64,000 bases of DNA from NCBI GenBank assembly GCA_949128115.1, contig OX421962.1, forward strand, positions 100,594,836 to 100,658,835, written 5' to 3'. The translations under genes and the position numbers were made by a program. This DNA is from Anaspis maculata (lineage: Eukaryota > Arthropoda > Insecta > Coleoptera > Scraptiidae). The notes under the pieces were generated by a model. The model worked only from the letters and a program-made list of their open reading frames with translations. It had not been told where the DNA came from and ran no database searches. The stretch's first letter is position 1. Every line of letters starts with the position of its first letter. This document shows positions 22,865 through 34,600 of the stretch, one piece after another.

Positions 22865-23765
22865 GTATATCGATACCTGTCGGCAAAAACATCGTAAGCA
22901 ACAAAAATACATTTTTTCAGGAAACCACTTTTTCTATCTATCAGAGTTGGATTTGTTCAACGGTGATGAATTTTTGAATGAGGCTTTTTGGTCCAGATAT
23001 ATGACTCAATATGATTCAGTTTACTTGAAGCTTGATCCGGTGATGATGTTATGTTACTTACGATAGTTTGTTGGGTCCGATTGTAACTTCGCTTCAAATT
23101 TTTTCTATCGTAAGTGACACGCTTACGATGTTCTTCCCGAACCTTATTGAGTTCACTTGCGGGAACCATTCCAATTATGAACAGTATTATGATACTATAT
23201 TGTTATACGAGCTTCATAAGACACAGTATTGTCACACGACTGATTTTGGATGACGAGAAATAGGATGGTAGGATCTTCTGAGACACGAAGAACTAGTTCG
23301 CCATAATACTCGAGGCGGAGATGGGAATAAAGAGTCGCAAAGGTAGACCCAGGTTAGATTACTTTACATACTTTTCAGAATAACTTTAAGAGAGCTACGT
23401 TCTCAAGTTCTATGCTATCCTCAGGATTTAAATGAACCATTCTGCATTTACGATAAACCATAAAATATTGCAGGTGACACAAAGTTATCGTAACCAGCAT
23501 TCACTTACGATAGTCTTGCGGGACTTGCACAGTACTTACGATAAATTCCACAAAGTGCGTTCATTTTGCGACCCAGAATGAGGGTTACGATATTTCGAAG
23601 AAGCTGTCGAATCACCTAAATTGCTCTAAATCGCGACAATGTTGTTACAGGATAATAGTTGATAACCAGATTAGTAAGAGACTAACAAAATTCGAATTTT
23701 GAACAAAGTGTGGCTTACGATGTTTTGGCCGACAGCTATCGATATGCGCTTTGTTTAAATTAACA
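22865..23765. repeat. Inverted repeat rich in TTACGAT motifs
   Basis: ATATCGATACCTGTCGGC..AAACATCGTAAGC near 22,867-22,900 is inverted at about 23,706-23,745. Encoded peptides on the two arms share the pattern IDxCRxKHRK, which supports duplication. Between and within the arms the motif TTACGAT or its complement occurs about ten times (for example 22,888, 23,056, 23,107, 23,124, 23,484, 23,505, 23,534, 23,585, 23,716). This may be a foldback element with repeated internal sites. Confidence 0.6.
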
Positions 23766-26129
23766 TCACTCTTCATCTTTGGAAATCCGTACACAAATTT
23801 TGTAGTTTTGCCACCGACAGCCTCGTCGTACCGTGTTGTTGGTGACTTTGAAACTAACTTGGATGTTACAGGGCAAAAGGTCCCAGTTTGACTTGTAATC
23901 AATTATTATTATTTCGAAGGAGAATCTCAGAATTAAATTCACAAGGTTTCATGTATGAAACTATTATTGTTCTTGTAACATTGTTAACGTGTGAAAAAGG
24001 AGCCAATAACACTCTCTGGGGTGGCTAATCAACTCAGGTACCTACCGTGCCGTTTCAGTTTCACCTCGACTTGAATTGTTACCTGGTACTGTTAAAAACC
24101 GGACGACAGGTACCTACGCTTTGGAACAGATAACGTTCACTTTAGTTCCGGCTTGTGATGAAGCCAAGCTTCTTTTCCAAACGTAACATAAACTTTGTTG
24201 TGGCCCTCGACAATATTGTTCGACATGCCGATCTCTTTTATTTCCTTTGTTGTAAAATTAGCCAACTGGCACCTGTTCATCTCCATCACTTTTTGTAAAT
24301 AAACTTTGTATTTGAAATCCAATCATTGCTTTATCTTCAGTATTGTATTTGTCATTGCTTGGTACTAGAGTTTTTTTTTTTGGGGAATTCGGTCACAATA
24401 CTGTGGCGCCCCCGACCATCCAATAAGAACCCCGGCCTATCTCATCTGATCAGCTGGCGGGCCGTGTTCCTAAATAAGACAAACCAATAGTAAGTCGCAC
24501 CGAAAAGGCACGAGGCCTTTTTGGCATGTAACACCGTACGCAAAATACGTAACATTATGGTATTATGTGAAGAATTTTTTGTTCCTCAGGAGCTACTCGA
24601 GGACTTATTGAATGAAGAATGTGAATTGATCAGCTAGATTCGGCCTTGTTAGCTAGTGAATTGGGAACACATAAATATAATAGCCACAGTGGATCACGGA
24701 TGAACCTCTGGACCTCATACAAAACAACTCTCGTATAGGTACCGAACCGAGAATCAATACGAATGATTAATGCCGCTTTTCGGAAGCACAATCTACGTCA
24801 ATCTCTTAGATCGCACAACAGTGTCGTTATTTTTATGGACCAACGTCCATCAGCACGATTTTTCCAACATGCACCGTTACACCTACCCTCACCTACCTAC
24901 AAATACACGCGGGCGTGTGTCATTTTGTCACACGGAGCCATTATTATTGCCATCAAATAAAAAATGGCCCTTTCTCTCCTCCGGTGTGCGAAAAATACCA
25001 GAGGAAGACCTCATCCATCTTCCTCCCTGGCCTGACGCGTAATGACTTTATCCGTTCCATCATTTATTTTTTTCTGTAAAATTGCACTAGACTTTAGTAC
25101 TCTTGTCTGTTGGTGTGGGGAGACGTTGGCGGTCTGCTGAATGCTAAATTCACACGCATCAGCATCTCGCATCCAGAGACAATCAATATTCATTCAAAAA
25201 GCAATATTCCAGTGCCGAGTCGGCGGTGGTGGTGGTGGTGGCAAATTAGTACGAATACCTTGGCAAATACTATTAGAGGATTCCTACACACGCCAGTGCT
25301 AGCAGATGCACAATAATTGCGCTTGCTCTGCACGATGAGGCGGCTAATGGACCAAATCAAATCCGGACCTGGGGTTCTTTTATTCCACGCGAATTCGGAT
25401 TAGCGCAAATTGCGCGAATTTGAAATCCACCGGCAATAACGTTGGAAATTGTCATCGCGCGCGCCGGAGGAGAGAGTTTTCCCAGGACGACGCCGACGCC
25501 GCGGCGTACATAATATAAAATTCAAGCCAATATTTTCTGATTCTTGTGCGAACTTTAACGAGACTAAAGTGCTGATTGTCGCGCGCGTTGTGCCGTCGTC
25601 ATATTTGTAAATCGGGGTAGTTATTTTTAAATGACTTCCCAGTTCCCTCTGTATTCTCGAGGCGTTTCGTCGAAAGTTTTGTATATATCAGACACGATTC
25701 CATAGATATGAGTAGGTATCATACTGTGACTTTTCTGTCGGTTTCAACACTCTTAATTGGCAACAATACAGAATTCGTGCAGACCATCCCCAGTCCGCAG
25801 AACGTATCGACCCAGTTTTCACTAATTTGCCGAGCTCCCAATTCAGACCGCCGCGCCGTTCAAGGTATCATCGACAGCTTGATTATTCATGCACATTTTT
25901 ATCTTGGAGCAACAATATCTACAATAGCCACTTTGGAATTTGAGAATAGTGCCAAAAAGGTCTCGCTTTGCCGGCTTGGTGAACGAACGTGATTGACTGA
26001 CCAAATGGATAAAGTTGAACATAAAAATCTGAACAAAATAACAACCCTCTGCATACACGGAATAGACGCCGTTACCACAAAAGAAGAAGTTGAGATGGTA
26101 CGCCTTCCCCCCCCCCGAAATTTTAATTG
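23766..26129. other. No recognised gene; CpG-rich patch
   Basis: A CpG-rich patch lies at about 25,380-25,620 (runs such as CATCGCGCGCGCCGG and GACGCCGACGCCGCGG), unusual for this window. It could be a promoter or simply a GC-rich repeat. A short GGT microsatellite lies near 25,222-25,241. TGGCGCCCCCGACC at about 24,401 resembles a retroelement primer-binding site, but no LTR could be identified. Confidence 0.35.
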
Positions 26130-26433
26130 TTTGGCCTGTGATCGTCTTTTCGTTTTGTCCGTTCTGCTCCGATGGGAAACGACCCGAGAGGGAAGAAGGT
26201 GGAGTCAAATGAAACACGCTCATTGCACAAAAAGTGAAACTCACATCAAGCCAAATAAGTCCAAAATTATTCTTCATAGTTCTTTTCTCAAAACATTTAA
26301 CATAATTATGACTGACAGAATGGACGAAATGAACAAAATGGACAAAACAAATGAAAACAATATCATAGGACCACAAGAGAATATAAAAATCAATACCATG
26401 AGAAATTGACAACAGCACCACAAAATATGTCAA
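26130..26433. repeat. Dispersed repeat R15, copy 2, cut by a SINE
   Basis: It parallels 15,320-15,610: GGGAAACGACCCGA, CTCATTGCACA, TTCTTTTCTCAAAACA, CTGACAGAATG and AAAATATGTCAA occur in the same order. Homology stops at the point where the SINE head begins, so the SINE probably inserted into this repeat. Confidence 0.65.
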
Positions 26434-26632
26434 GACGGCTCCGTGGCGCAGACTGTTCTGTGGCTGCCTGCGGTGCGAAAGTTCCGGGTTCGATTCCCGG
26501 TGGAAAGTCAGGATGTTGTGGTGTCCGGAGTCGCACTTTTTGCGAATGAATTGTAGAATGAATAAACGGGTCAACTCCTATGGCAAAAAAAGCCGATAAG
26601 GAGGAAAACATATTTATTTTCAAGCCTCGCCA
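26434..26632 (+). mobile_element. tRNA-derived SINE, copy 1
   Basis: The head has a pol III A box (TGGCGCAGACTG, 26,444-26,455) and B box (GGTTCGATTCC, 26,488-26,498) 44 bp apart, within a tRNA-like stretch with CCGGGTTCGATTCCCGG pairing. The 3' part has CTCCTATGGC...GCCGATAAGGAGG...AACATATTTATTTT, which is shared with the copy at 57.8 kb. The anticodon arm is not tRNA-like enough for a functional tRNA gene. Confidence 0.8.
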
Positions 26633-27304
26633 GACGTAGTGGCGGAGGCTATTTGTGGCCGCTTTTTTTTTTCGTGATTATTTTAATTTTTTTTCCGTTC
26701 CTCGTTTCTCGTTTCTCAACAAAATTCACCTAAATCTTCCGTACTTTTGAACGGTTCAATATATCTAGTTCATTCTTCCGCTAATCGAATCTTAACTATT
26801 GCAGGTTGATACCGACGACGTTTAAAGATGATGGGTCAAATATAAACAATCTTTAACAACAATAAAGAATGGACAACTCGTGAAACTCATTTAAAATAGA
26901 GAAAACGCATGGATGTCAGCCTTTCCATCATCATATCTTTGGATCTAATGAAGCTTTGTGCCTAATTTTTTTTTGAATTGAAGTACATATCCAGACCTTT
27001 GTCACAGTGTGACAACGATTGAGAAACAATGGTTTTTTTATTGATTTATAAGGCTTATGAACATTTTCATCAGCTATGAATGCAGCATGATTTTCAATCA
27101 GCAAGGAAAATTTTTATTTTCACAGTTTCCTACATACAATCAGCAAAACGATTGTAGCCAAAGTATTGCAGAATTTTTTTAAAGAAAAAAATTTGATCTA
27201 GATCTCAAATTTTTTTAGATATGATTTTTTTTCTGACGCAACCAACAACTGTAAAGAAGTGGTGCGCGTATGCCACTCATACATACTATGTAAATGCTAT
27301 ATAT
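26633..27304. other. No recognised feature
   Basis: AT-rich sequence between the SINE and the TIR element. Nothing supportable is seen. Confidence 0.4.
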
Positions 27305-28052
27305 TACTATAGTACGAGCGGTACGTGAAAAAAAGTGGCAATCAAGTATGAAAGCAAGCCACTTCGTACGGTTGTTGTCTAAGACCATTTCAACGATTTG
27401 GTCCGCAGCATCTGAAATTCCATCCCTTAGGGTGTGACTTTTGGCTTCTTTTCCAAGATGGCGGCTGAAAAATGTTCAAACACTGATAAAGGTCGTCTCT
27501 TCACAGACAAAAGGACATTTCTGCACAATCTGGACATGAAAATACCAAAAAAAGCCTTATCAATGTTGTAGACCATATATTTTGTGTCCTAGCGCCAAAA
27601 TTTACAAATTTATTGCCCTTCGAAAGAAAAATTTCTATGTTAGTTACATACCTATCTAGGATAATGAGTTTTTAATTTTTCATGATATCCTAATACTTTA
27701 GTGGTCACTATACTGTCATACCATGGACCATAACCTGTGAAGGTCACCTTATGTTACATGGGGTACATCTTCAAGGCAGTGGCGGTTCGTGACTATTTTG
27801 TTGGGAGGACGCTCAAGTTAAAGATGAAGGTCCATTTTTTTTGGGTCTGTAACCTATTATGCCTGTGCTACAAGTGCTGCATTTGGTGTGTCCACATATC
27901 GTGTGGGGTATGCAAACCGACTAATTTGAAGGCTCTCAATACCACTGTAGTCGAAAATGAAGTTTGGACAGAGTGAAAGTCTCGGTAAAAGTCAATGATT
28001 ATCGCAACATGAAGTAACACTTTTTATTATACGTAATAAGAATCGGACTTAA

Positions 28053-30335
28053 TTACTTGGCTGGATGAAATCTCTTCCACCTCACACTCTTGATGTCTTG
28101 CGCTGAAGCAAAATAATAGTTGAGTGACATGTTTTGCAGGAAATCATTGGTTCCAATGAAAAAATTCATGCAAACAAGGTACCTCTTGTTGCTGCAGTTT
28201 CCCTGACACTTTTTACAGGCAGGCGTACAGGGTAACGAGTGCTTCCTGCAGATGCACCTAAATGATTCACACTGTGAAGCACAACCGCACCTGTCCAATG
28301 CTCGGCAAGCGTCTCAAATAGGTGGCTGAGTAGACCACAACGGTATCCAGCCTTCGGTTTGTATCCAACCCCAACTGGCTGGAGATGGTGCATCAAAACA
28401 GATAAGCTCGTCAGCTCGGCCTCAGATCTGTCCAGCCTGGTAGGCAGCTCTCAGAGAATGCTGCATCAGCATGTGAAGAGGCTTGTTCTCCGTAGCAAAC
28501 AAACAGCTTCTTGGCCTGGTCTACGGAATCAGTGCACTGAATTCCACCAAGGAATGAACTGCACTGTAGCGTACATGGGAGACACACACGGCGACAGGCA
28601 CATCGCATTGAGTTGCACCCTGCTTTACACCCACACTTCTCGAGACATGACAGTTCCTCCCAGATTTGGCTTTCTCGAGTCCATAAGGGCACCCAAGAAC
28701 CAATAACCATCCTGCTTGGTCCAGCTCCAGTCAGATGGAGAAGGTGGAGCAACGGAGCATCCAGCTGATTCCGCCCTAATATGCCCCGCTTGAAAAGTGG
28801 CCCTTGGTGGTTCCAAGTGCATGTTGGAACAAGGCAGCGGAAGTTGGAGGCAAGAACTGCACCAATTATTTTTTTTGTCGTGAACATCTCCTTTCTGACC
28901 TCGTTTACAGTCTGGCAATCTGTCTGTGGGTTGTAGAGAACAGCGGTGAATAGCTCAAGGCGGCAGAACATCTCGGAGGAAACCTCAAGTTACATATGAA
29001 TACAAACTCCATGTCTTCCAAGCTGAATTTTTCCTTTTGTAATTGAAAGATGATGTCGTATCACAGCCCGTAAATGAATGAAATCCCAAGAGGGCTCGAG
29101 CTTTCTCCTCGCCTAAAGCGGAAGCTATCTGATGTGTCAGTACATAACGTCGGTTGACACCTGTTCCTGAAAGCATCCACAATTCCTCAAGACCCATTGT
29201 TTTTCGTTCATGGAAAAAAGACACGCAAAGCACGAGAGCATCCGTGTCGGAACATCTGATCAAAATTTTCTTGGCATGATGTTTGGTCATATCCTTTGCA
29301 TGTAGAATAATACGGTCATCTGCTTCTTCGAAATCTGTACAATTGTGTTCTTCCAGAGAGGCGCAACAGCTCTTGGATGCTGATATTACTTCACTGGTGT
29401 TGGTAACAACATCAATGTCACCAGAATTGTGATGAAGGAGATTCTTGCTCAGAAAGGAGAACAGTTCAGCTTTGTTTATTGAATTTCTTAGATAATCTGA
29501 CCAGTCCGAAGGCAACTAAGCACTTGGAACAACCTGACGGCGTATGCCATCTCCTCTGCTCTCACGTTCCGCAGATTTAAAACTGTCAGTGCGATAAAGA
29601 TCCCACACAATGTGAATTTTATTTGCTTCTGTTCTTGACACTTGATCAGAAAAAAACTGCTCGAGATCCAAAAGAAAATACTCCTGGAAAGTTTTCACAT
29701 TGTGCGGCCGATAAGATTGAGCAACGGCTGCCCCTGCCCCATCAAAGATAATACTATCAAAACTTGTAGGAATAAGGACACCGCCAACCAGAGACTCCAG
29801 TTTCTCTGCCAAATCAGACTTTTAGCCCAAGCGAAGCTGGCCATTCATAGAGAGAGACGGCGGGTACTTCTGATTTTCAAAGCTGAAAAATGTTTCCAGA
29901 TCCAACGTTTGCTCACAGGCGACGATGAAAAGCCTTGGAAACAGCTTCTTTCTTCTTCCAGAAGAGATTCTCAACAGATGAAGCCTGAACTTACTTCTTT
30001 ACCTTAAAAGAAAAGATTTTGGTATTCATCTTTTTCACAGGATCGTACAACGACGTTGACCGAGATACAAGCCTCTTTCACAAATCTATTTTGTTACTAT
30101 ACCGCAATGCCAGTTTTTTCAGCTGCATATAGAGTCTTAACTGAATCGCCAGATACGACAATGTGACTGTCTAATTCTATGAGCTGGTCGCTATGCTCTT
30201 GGAATGAACTCCCAACTCCAGGAAGCTATCTTTCAATGCCACGCAATGTTCAGCGAACTTTTTTTTAAACGAATCATACTGTTCATGATTCTTATCAGAA
30301 ATGACGTCGGTCCTTTCCTCCTGAAATTCAGCAAA
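28053..30335 (-). pseudogene. Decayed GCDTTS/CXC-family repeat-associated gene
   Basis: Reading the minus strand from 30,335 down, I recognise in order: a segment with SFQEHSDQLIELDS and a KLR-type start; FFSFENQKYPPSLSMNGQLR near 29,850-29,900; a central part with IIFDGAG and IHIVWDLY; EADDRIILHA; the SDTDALVL motif; HSFTGCDTTSSF followed by AWKTW near 29,020-29,080; and a C-terminal cysteine-rich part with CGCKAGCNSMRCACRRVCLPCT near 28,560-28,625. This order matches a large family of uncharacterised animal proteins found in many copies per genome, with a PIN/XPG-like central region and a CXC (tesmin-like) tail. Breaks: in-frame stops near 29,835 and at 29,516-29,518, and frameshifts near 29,950, 28,980 and 28,700. 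Not functional as it stands. Confidence 0.75.
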
Positions 30336-30666
30336 AAGTCAGCTCACCTTAGGGCCCCCTAGCATCCACCCCCTTGTTCTTCGAATTTTTAAGGAAGTCG
30401 GCTCAGTTATGCGATTTTTTTTGGAACTGAACAAAATATATGGATTTATCGTTTTCTTCCGTAGATTAAAAGATAAAAACAGTTTTTTTGACCTCTGCTG
30501 AAGAAATTTTTTTTCAAGTTTGAAGAATGGAACGGACACAACGATAATTGCTGAAAATATTTTCAATAGACCCATAAGCTCATTTCATGACACACATGAC
30601 GATACTCAATGATCGATTTGTGGAAGTTCTTGCATTTTGAAAATTTGGAGGACCCCCATGGGCCCC

Positions 30667-31135
30667 CTAAGGGACGAATGATCGAGTGCTGCGGATCAAA
30701 TCGCTCAGAATGGTTCTAAGAGTCACTGTGCGAAAAGGTTTGCTTTCTTTGTTGAATGCAGGATTGTTCTGCCTACCGCTTGTACTAATATAAACTTTAC
30801 CTTTCGCAAGGCAATAAATTTGAAAATTTTGGCCCTAGGACTGAAGAAAAAAGCCAGACAACAGTCATACTGCCTTTTTCGGTATTTTCATCTCCCAATT
30901 GTGCAGAAATGACCCCTTGTTTGCAAAAAAGCGACCGTTATCAGTGTTTGAACATTTTTTCGCCGCCATCTTGGAAAAGAGGTCAAACGTCAAGCCCTAA
31001 GGGATGAAGTTTCAGATGCTGCGGACCAAATCGCTCAAATGGTCCTAGACGACACCTGTGCAAAGTGGCTTGCTTTCATACTTAAATGCCACTTTTTTAT
31101 CGATCCTGCAGTGTACCGCTGCGACTACTACTGAG
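30667..31135. repeat. Tandem duplication of the outer part of the right TIR
   Basis: GGGA.GAAT...GTGCTGCGGATCAAATCGCTCA...GGTTTGCTTTC...TGTACTAATA at 30,667-30,792 repeats, with divergence, the segment GGGATGAAG...GATGCTGCGGACCAAATCGCTCA...GGCTTGCTTTC...CGACTACTAC at 31,008-31,135. Spacing is about 341 bp, so the right end of the element carries about 1.4 copies of the TIR. Confidence 0.7.
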
Positions 31136-31675
31136 GTGGGCATTTTCCGTATAAAGCTGAGCTTCCACAGAAATAATCAGATATATACTTTTCACAAAAA
31201 AAGCACCCGTTTAGGCTAGCCGAGTTATGGGGCTAAGACTGCCCTCAATGGTACAATGGTATTAACGTAAAATTGGTATGATGGAGATGAAACTATTCAC
31301 CCCTAATTTCTGCATCGAAAAGGTCCTATTCCAAACATTTGCTCTGCTCGTGCCTTTCAAACTTTCAAACTAGTTAAATAATCTCCCATTTCTACCGCAA
31401 ATCGCAGATGAGAGGTATTCTTACGTGTCACATACAGTTATTTCTCTTTTTATTTCATTGCCTTTTTTGCATTGATGACTACTTATTTTATCTCAGGTCA
31501 CATTTGGCAAATATGTTTCAATATCACTTCATTGAAGCTTTAGAGTAGATACCATCATTATTAATTTTTTGCCAAGCAAGTTTCAAACAGTTTCCAAGCT
31601 AATAAAACAATAACGATACTTCTTATTGTATGTAGGTATGTATACGTTGTTTAAGATTGATTGCTATCTCAGTAA

Positions 31676-34600
31676 GGTGCGTACAGACCTGAGCACTTTT
31701 TCGCGGACGAACGTCCGTGCGAACAGTGTTCGTGCGCGCACAAATGCTCAGGTCTGGACGTGTAAATACGGAATTTCAACGCGCACGAACACTGTTCGCG
31801 GCGGACATTCCGTGGAGTGGAGACAACAAACACACATTTTTCGTGCGTGCGAACGCTGTTATATGCGTGCAAAAATTGATGCCGAATTTCAGTAATTATT
31901 TCGATTCAACTCAACTGTGAGAGGTCTGGTGTTATTGATGGGTCTTAATATTGATTTCGTTGCCTCAATGAAGATGCCCAATAGGTTCAGTGCGAGGCTT
32001 TTCTCGATATATTGAGCGCATGATAATTTTCTTAAAAAGTTCAAAACCTTACTGAAGAGAAAAAAATGAAGCTTACAAAATAAGAGAAGGCCGAGCTAAG
32101 GTCATGTGGAGTGATACTTGATACTTGGCGTCATCCAGATTTTCAACGAGTCAGTGTATGTAACAAAGGAAAGCAGAAGAACCAGAGTGGTTTCACCAAT
32201 AATTGAACCGTTTGAAAAAGCCAATGGCTGTGAAGAAGAAAAAGTAACCATAAAAAAGCCATCTGCGGAAGACCGAAGAAATGGGACATGCAGAACTTAA
32301 AATTGGGTGTTCGACGCGTATGTACCTTACTTGAGAATATTACACGAGTGCCGTCCAAAACACTAGCGATCCTGGAGAGGATGGAGAGGTTGTCAATGGA
32401 GAGAATGACTATCTGAAGAAGGCTATTGGAGGTAAAATGACTGGGAATCGGAAGACACCAACGGCCCTGAAAATCTAATTTTGAACATCTCCAGTAAACC
32501 ATATGATGGCGGTGGAACGCATTGCGGTTGCGGAGCCATGAAATGGACTTGCAAGTTAGTTATCAGCGAGTGGTTAAACTTGTCAAGAACACCCAATGGC
32601 TCAAAAAATTATGTTCCCGAAAATTTCATATGATTGGAAGACCATCTGAAGAAGAACATCAGAAACGGTATTTTGTATCCTCCTAGACCATCTGAAGAAT
32701 AAGTACCTTGAGAAACAATATTTTGTGATCTCCTTATAGGCCAATAATAAGTCATTGGCAATTATTTCGACAACCCAAAGACGCCAACCAACGGCTCTGT
32801 AGAAAAAAAAGATAAGGTTTTCGATCACCTCTTCCCAAACGGCCATGAATCGATATAATGGTTATGGAGATAGGAAATGTCATTTAAAAGTAGGTAGTTG
32901 AAGATCATCCGAAGACAAGCGGACATGACAACAATGTTAATATTGATACGAAGCTTGTTGGAGACCACGACGCGCGAATAAGACACGTACCTACACAATT
33001 ATAAATGGCGGAGCAGCCGTGTGCATCTGAAACTTGCCAGAATATTCGCGAAGCCGATCGACTTTTCCAGGGCTATTGCGAATGGATTGCCGCTTAATGC
33101 TGGAGAACACAGCAACGACATTGGGAGCGACGAGAACCTTGGCGGCTTTTCTGAGTGAAGCTGGAATATTCTCGATTACAAGACGCTATACAGGGCGGTT
33201 CAGGTTATAGTAGCAATAATTCACCATTCGATGGTCCGTCGGAAACTAGGTCGACATGCATAATTTAATTTTGCTCCAAAACGCGTCCTAAGGCCCTTCA
33301 AAGTTCTGTTTTTAAAATCTTTTTTTACAATAACTCTCAAGTCATTTGAGCGATTTCAACCAAATTTGGTACAAATGCTCACGAAATAGAGATTCATTAC
33401 TTGACGTAGATAACTTTTGTCAAAATTGTCCAGTGGCGTAGATACGGAGGAATTGTTCAACTTCTCCCACCCCATTTTCTACGCCACTGGATATTTTTGA
33501 GAAATTATACTTTTTTTTTAATTCCTCGTTCAATTTAGAAGAAAAAGTAACTTTTGTAAAATGTTGAATAGAGGCTTCATTTCCGAGATATTTGGGTTTG
33601 AAACTTTAGAAAATGCCTCGAAATCACGACTTTCAAATGCCTAAAAATTAAAACCCAAGAGAACTCATGATTCCTCAACTGGAATAAGTTTTCTAGGTCG
33701 GTTAAGTTGTATGATGTGAGATTAACTTATGCCCCAGTTCCCTTCAAAGTTTATATGAAAGATTCTCTCACAGACTCAAAAATTATGGCAATAATCTTTT
33801 TTTTTTTGCCTCTTGCGTATTTTCATGGGACTCATGTTCAGTGTTCCTTGCGAAAGAGCCTTGATCCTTCACCTTCCTTTACAACATAATACCTGAGAGA
33901 AGGACCGACACAATAACATCCAATAACATTATTTGCTTGATCTGGTGCAGAGCCGCCCATTTCTTCGTGAACAATTTGATTACAGCGTCAGTACTCATTT
34001 GCGGCACTGAATGAAGACTTTTCACTTACATTTTTGTACTCAAGAAGCTTCTTTCTATATAATAATATAATCTATCGAAGCTATGTGATGTATGAGGCCT
34101 AATATTTGCGAACCATCCTTAGTAGGGCCTGTATCGCATGGTGTTTTTGATCAAAAGTTGCATTGTACTATTTCGAAACAATTTCACGTAACCTCATTGG
34201 TTCTAAAATTCAAATACACCACATTGTCTAACACTGCACAGAGGCAATTCAGGCAGATCAAAATCGTTTCAGTAACGAGTAATGACCAAAATTTGTGCTT
34301 GACCGGAAATTTGTGACGCTTAGCTAGTACAATGAAATACCATCGATGACCTTTTGGTTCAATTTTAGTGTTGAAATTTTTCAGGACTCTGCCAAGTCCA
34401 TTTGACAAAGAGTCAGCCTTGATACTTATGATAATGATTCAGCAGTCAAGTTCCAATAATTATGTCTCCACTGCATAAATATGTATTTGAAAGAAATTTA
34501 AAAAAGCAAAATGGAACGCAAAAGCACAAAATATTGATAACACTAATAATGACACAAGAAAATACAAAAGAGCCTGAGGGACAATGAACGTTTCAACTCT

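Larger units (their letters stand above)
27305..31135 (-). mobile_element. Candidate DNA transposon with ~330-bp TIRs
   Basis: The left arm 27,305-27,640 and right arm 30,795-31,135 are inverted copies with the same order of blocks: AGCGGTAC, AAGTGGCA, AGTATGAAAGCAAGCCACTT, GATTTGGTCCGCAGCATCTGAA, CCCTTAGGG, TCCAAGATGGCGGC, AATGTTCAAACACTGATAA, ATTTCTGCACAAT, and AAATTTATTGCC. The axis lies near 29,215, inside the decayed minus-strand gene at 28,053-30,335. This geometry is that of a TIR transposon carrying one gene. The gene belongs to a widespread animal repeat-associated family whose enzymatic role is not established to my knowledge; the Academ superfamily (XPG-like nuclease plus Cys-rich finger) is a possible relative. 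I could not define the target duplication. Confidence 0.6.

Noticed and set aside
24395..24420. Primer-binding site TGGCGCCCCCGACC of an LTR element
   Set aside because: Only the first eight bases match a lysine-tRNA site; no LTR end or gag could be seen nearby.
26434..26510. Functional tRNA gene
   Set aside because: A and B boxes are good, but the anticodon and acceptor arms do not fold properly and a SINE tail follows.
25843..26574. Open frame of 243 codons on the minus strand
   Set aside because: It is the longest frame in this area, but covers a dispersed repeat and a SINE head. Composition and lack of motifs suggest a chance frame.
32143..32502. Membrane-protein-like frame on the minus strand
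   Set aside because: Hydrophobic composition arises from the complement of an A/G-rich strand; no family match.
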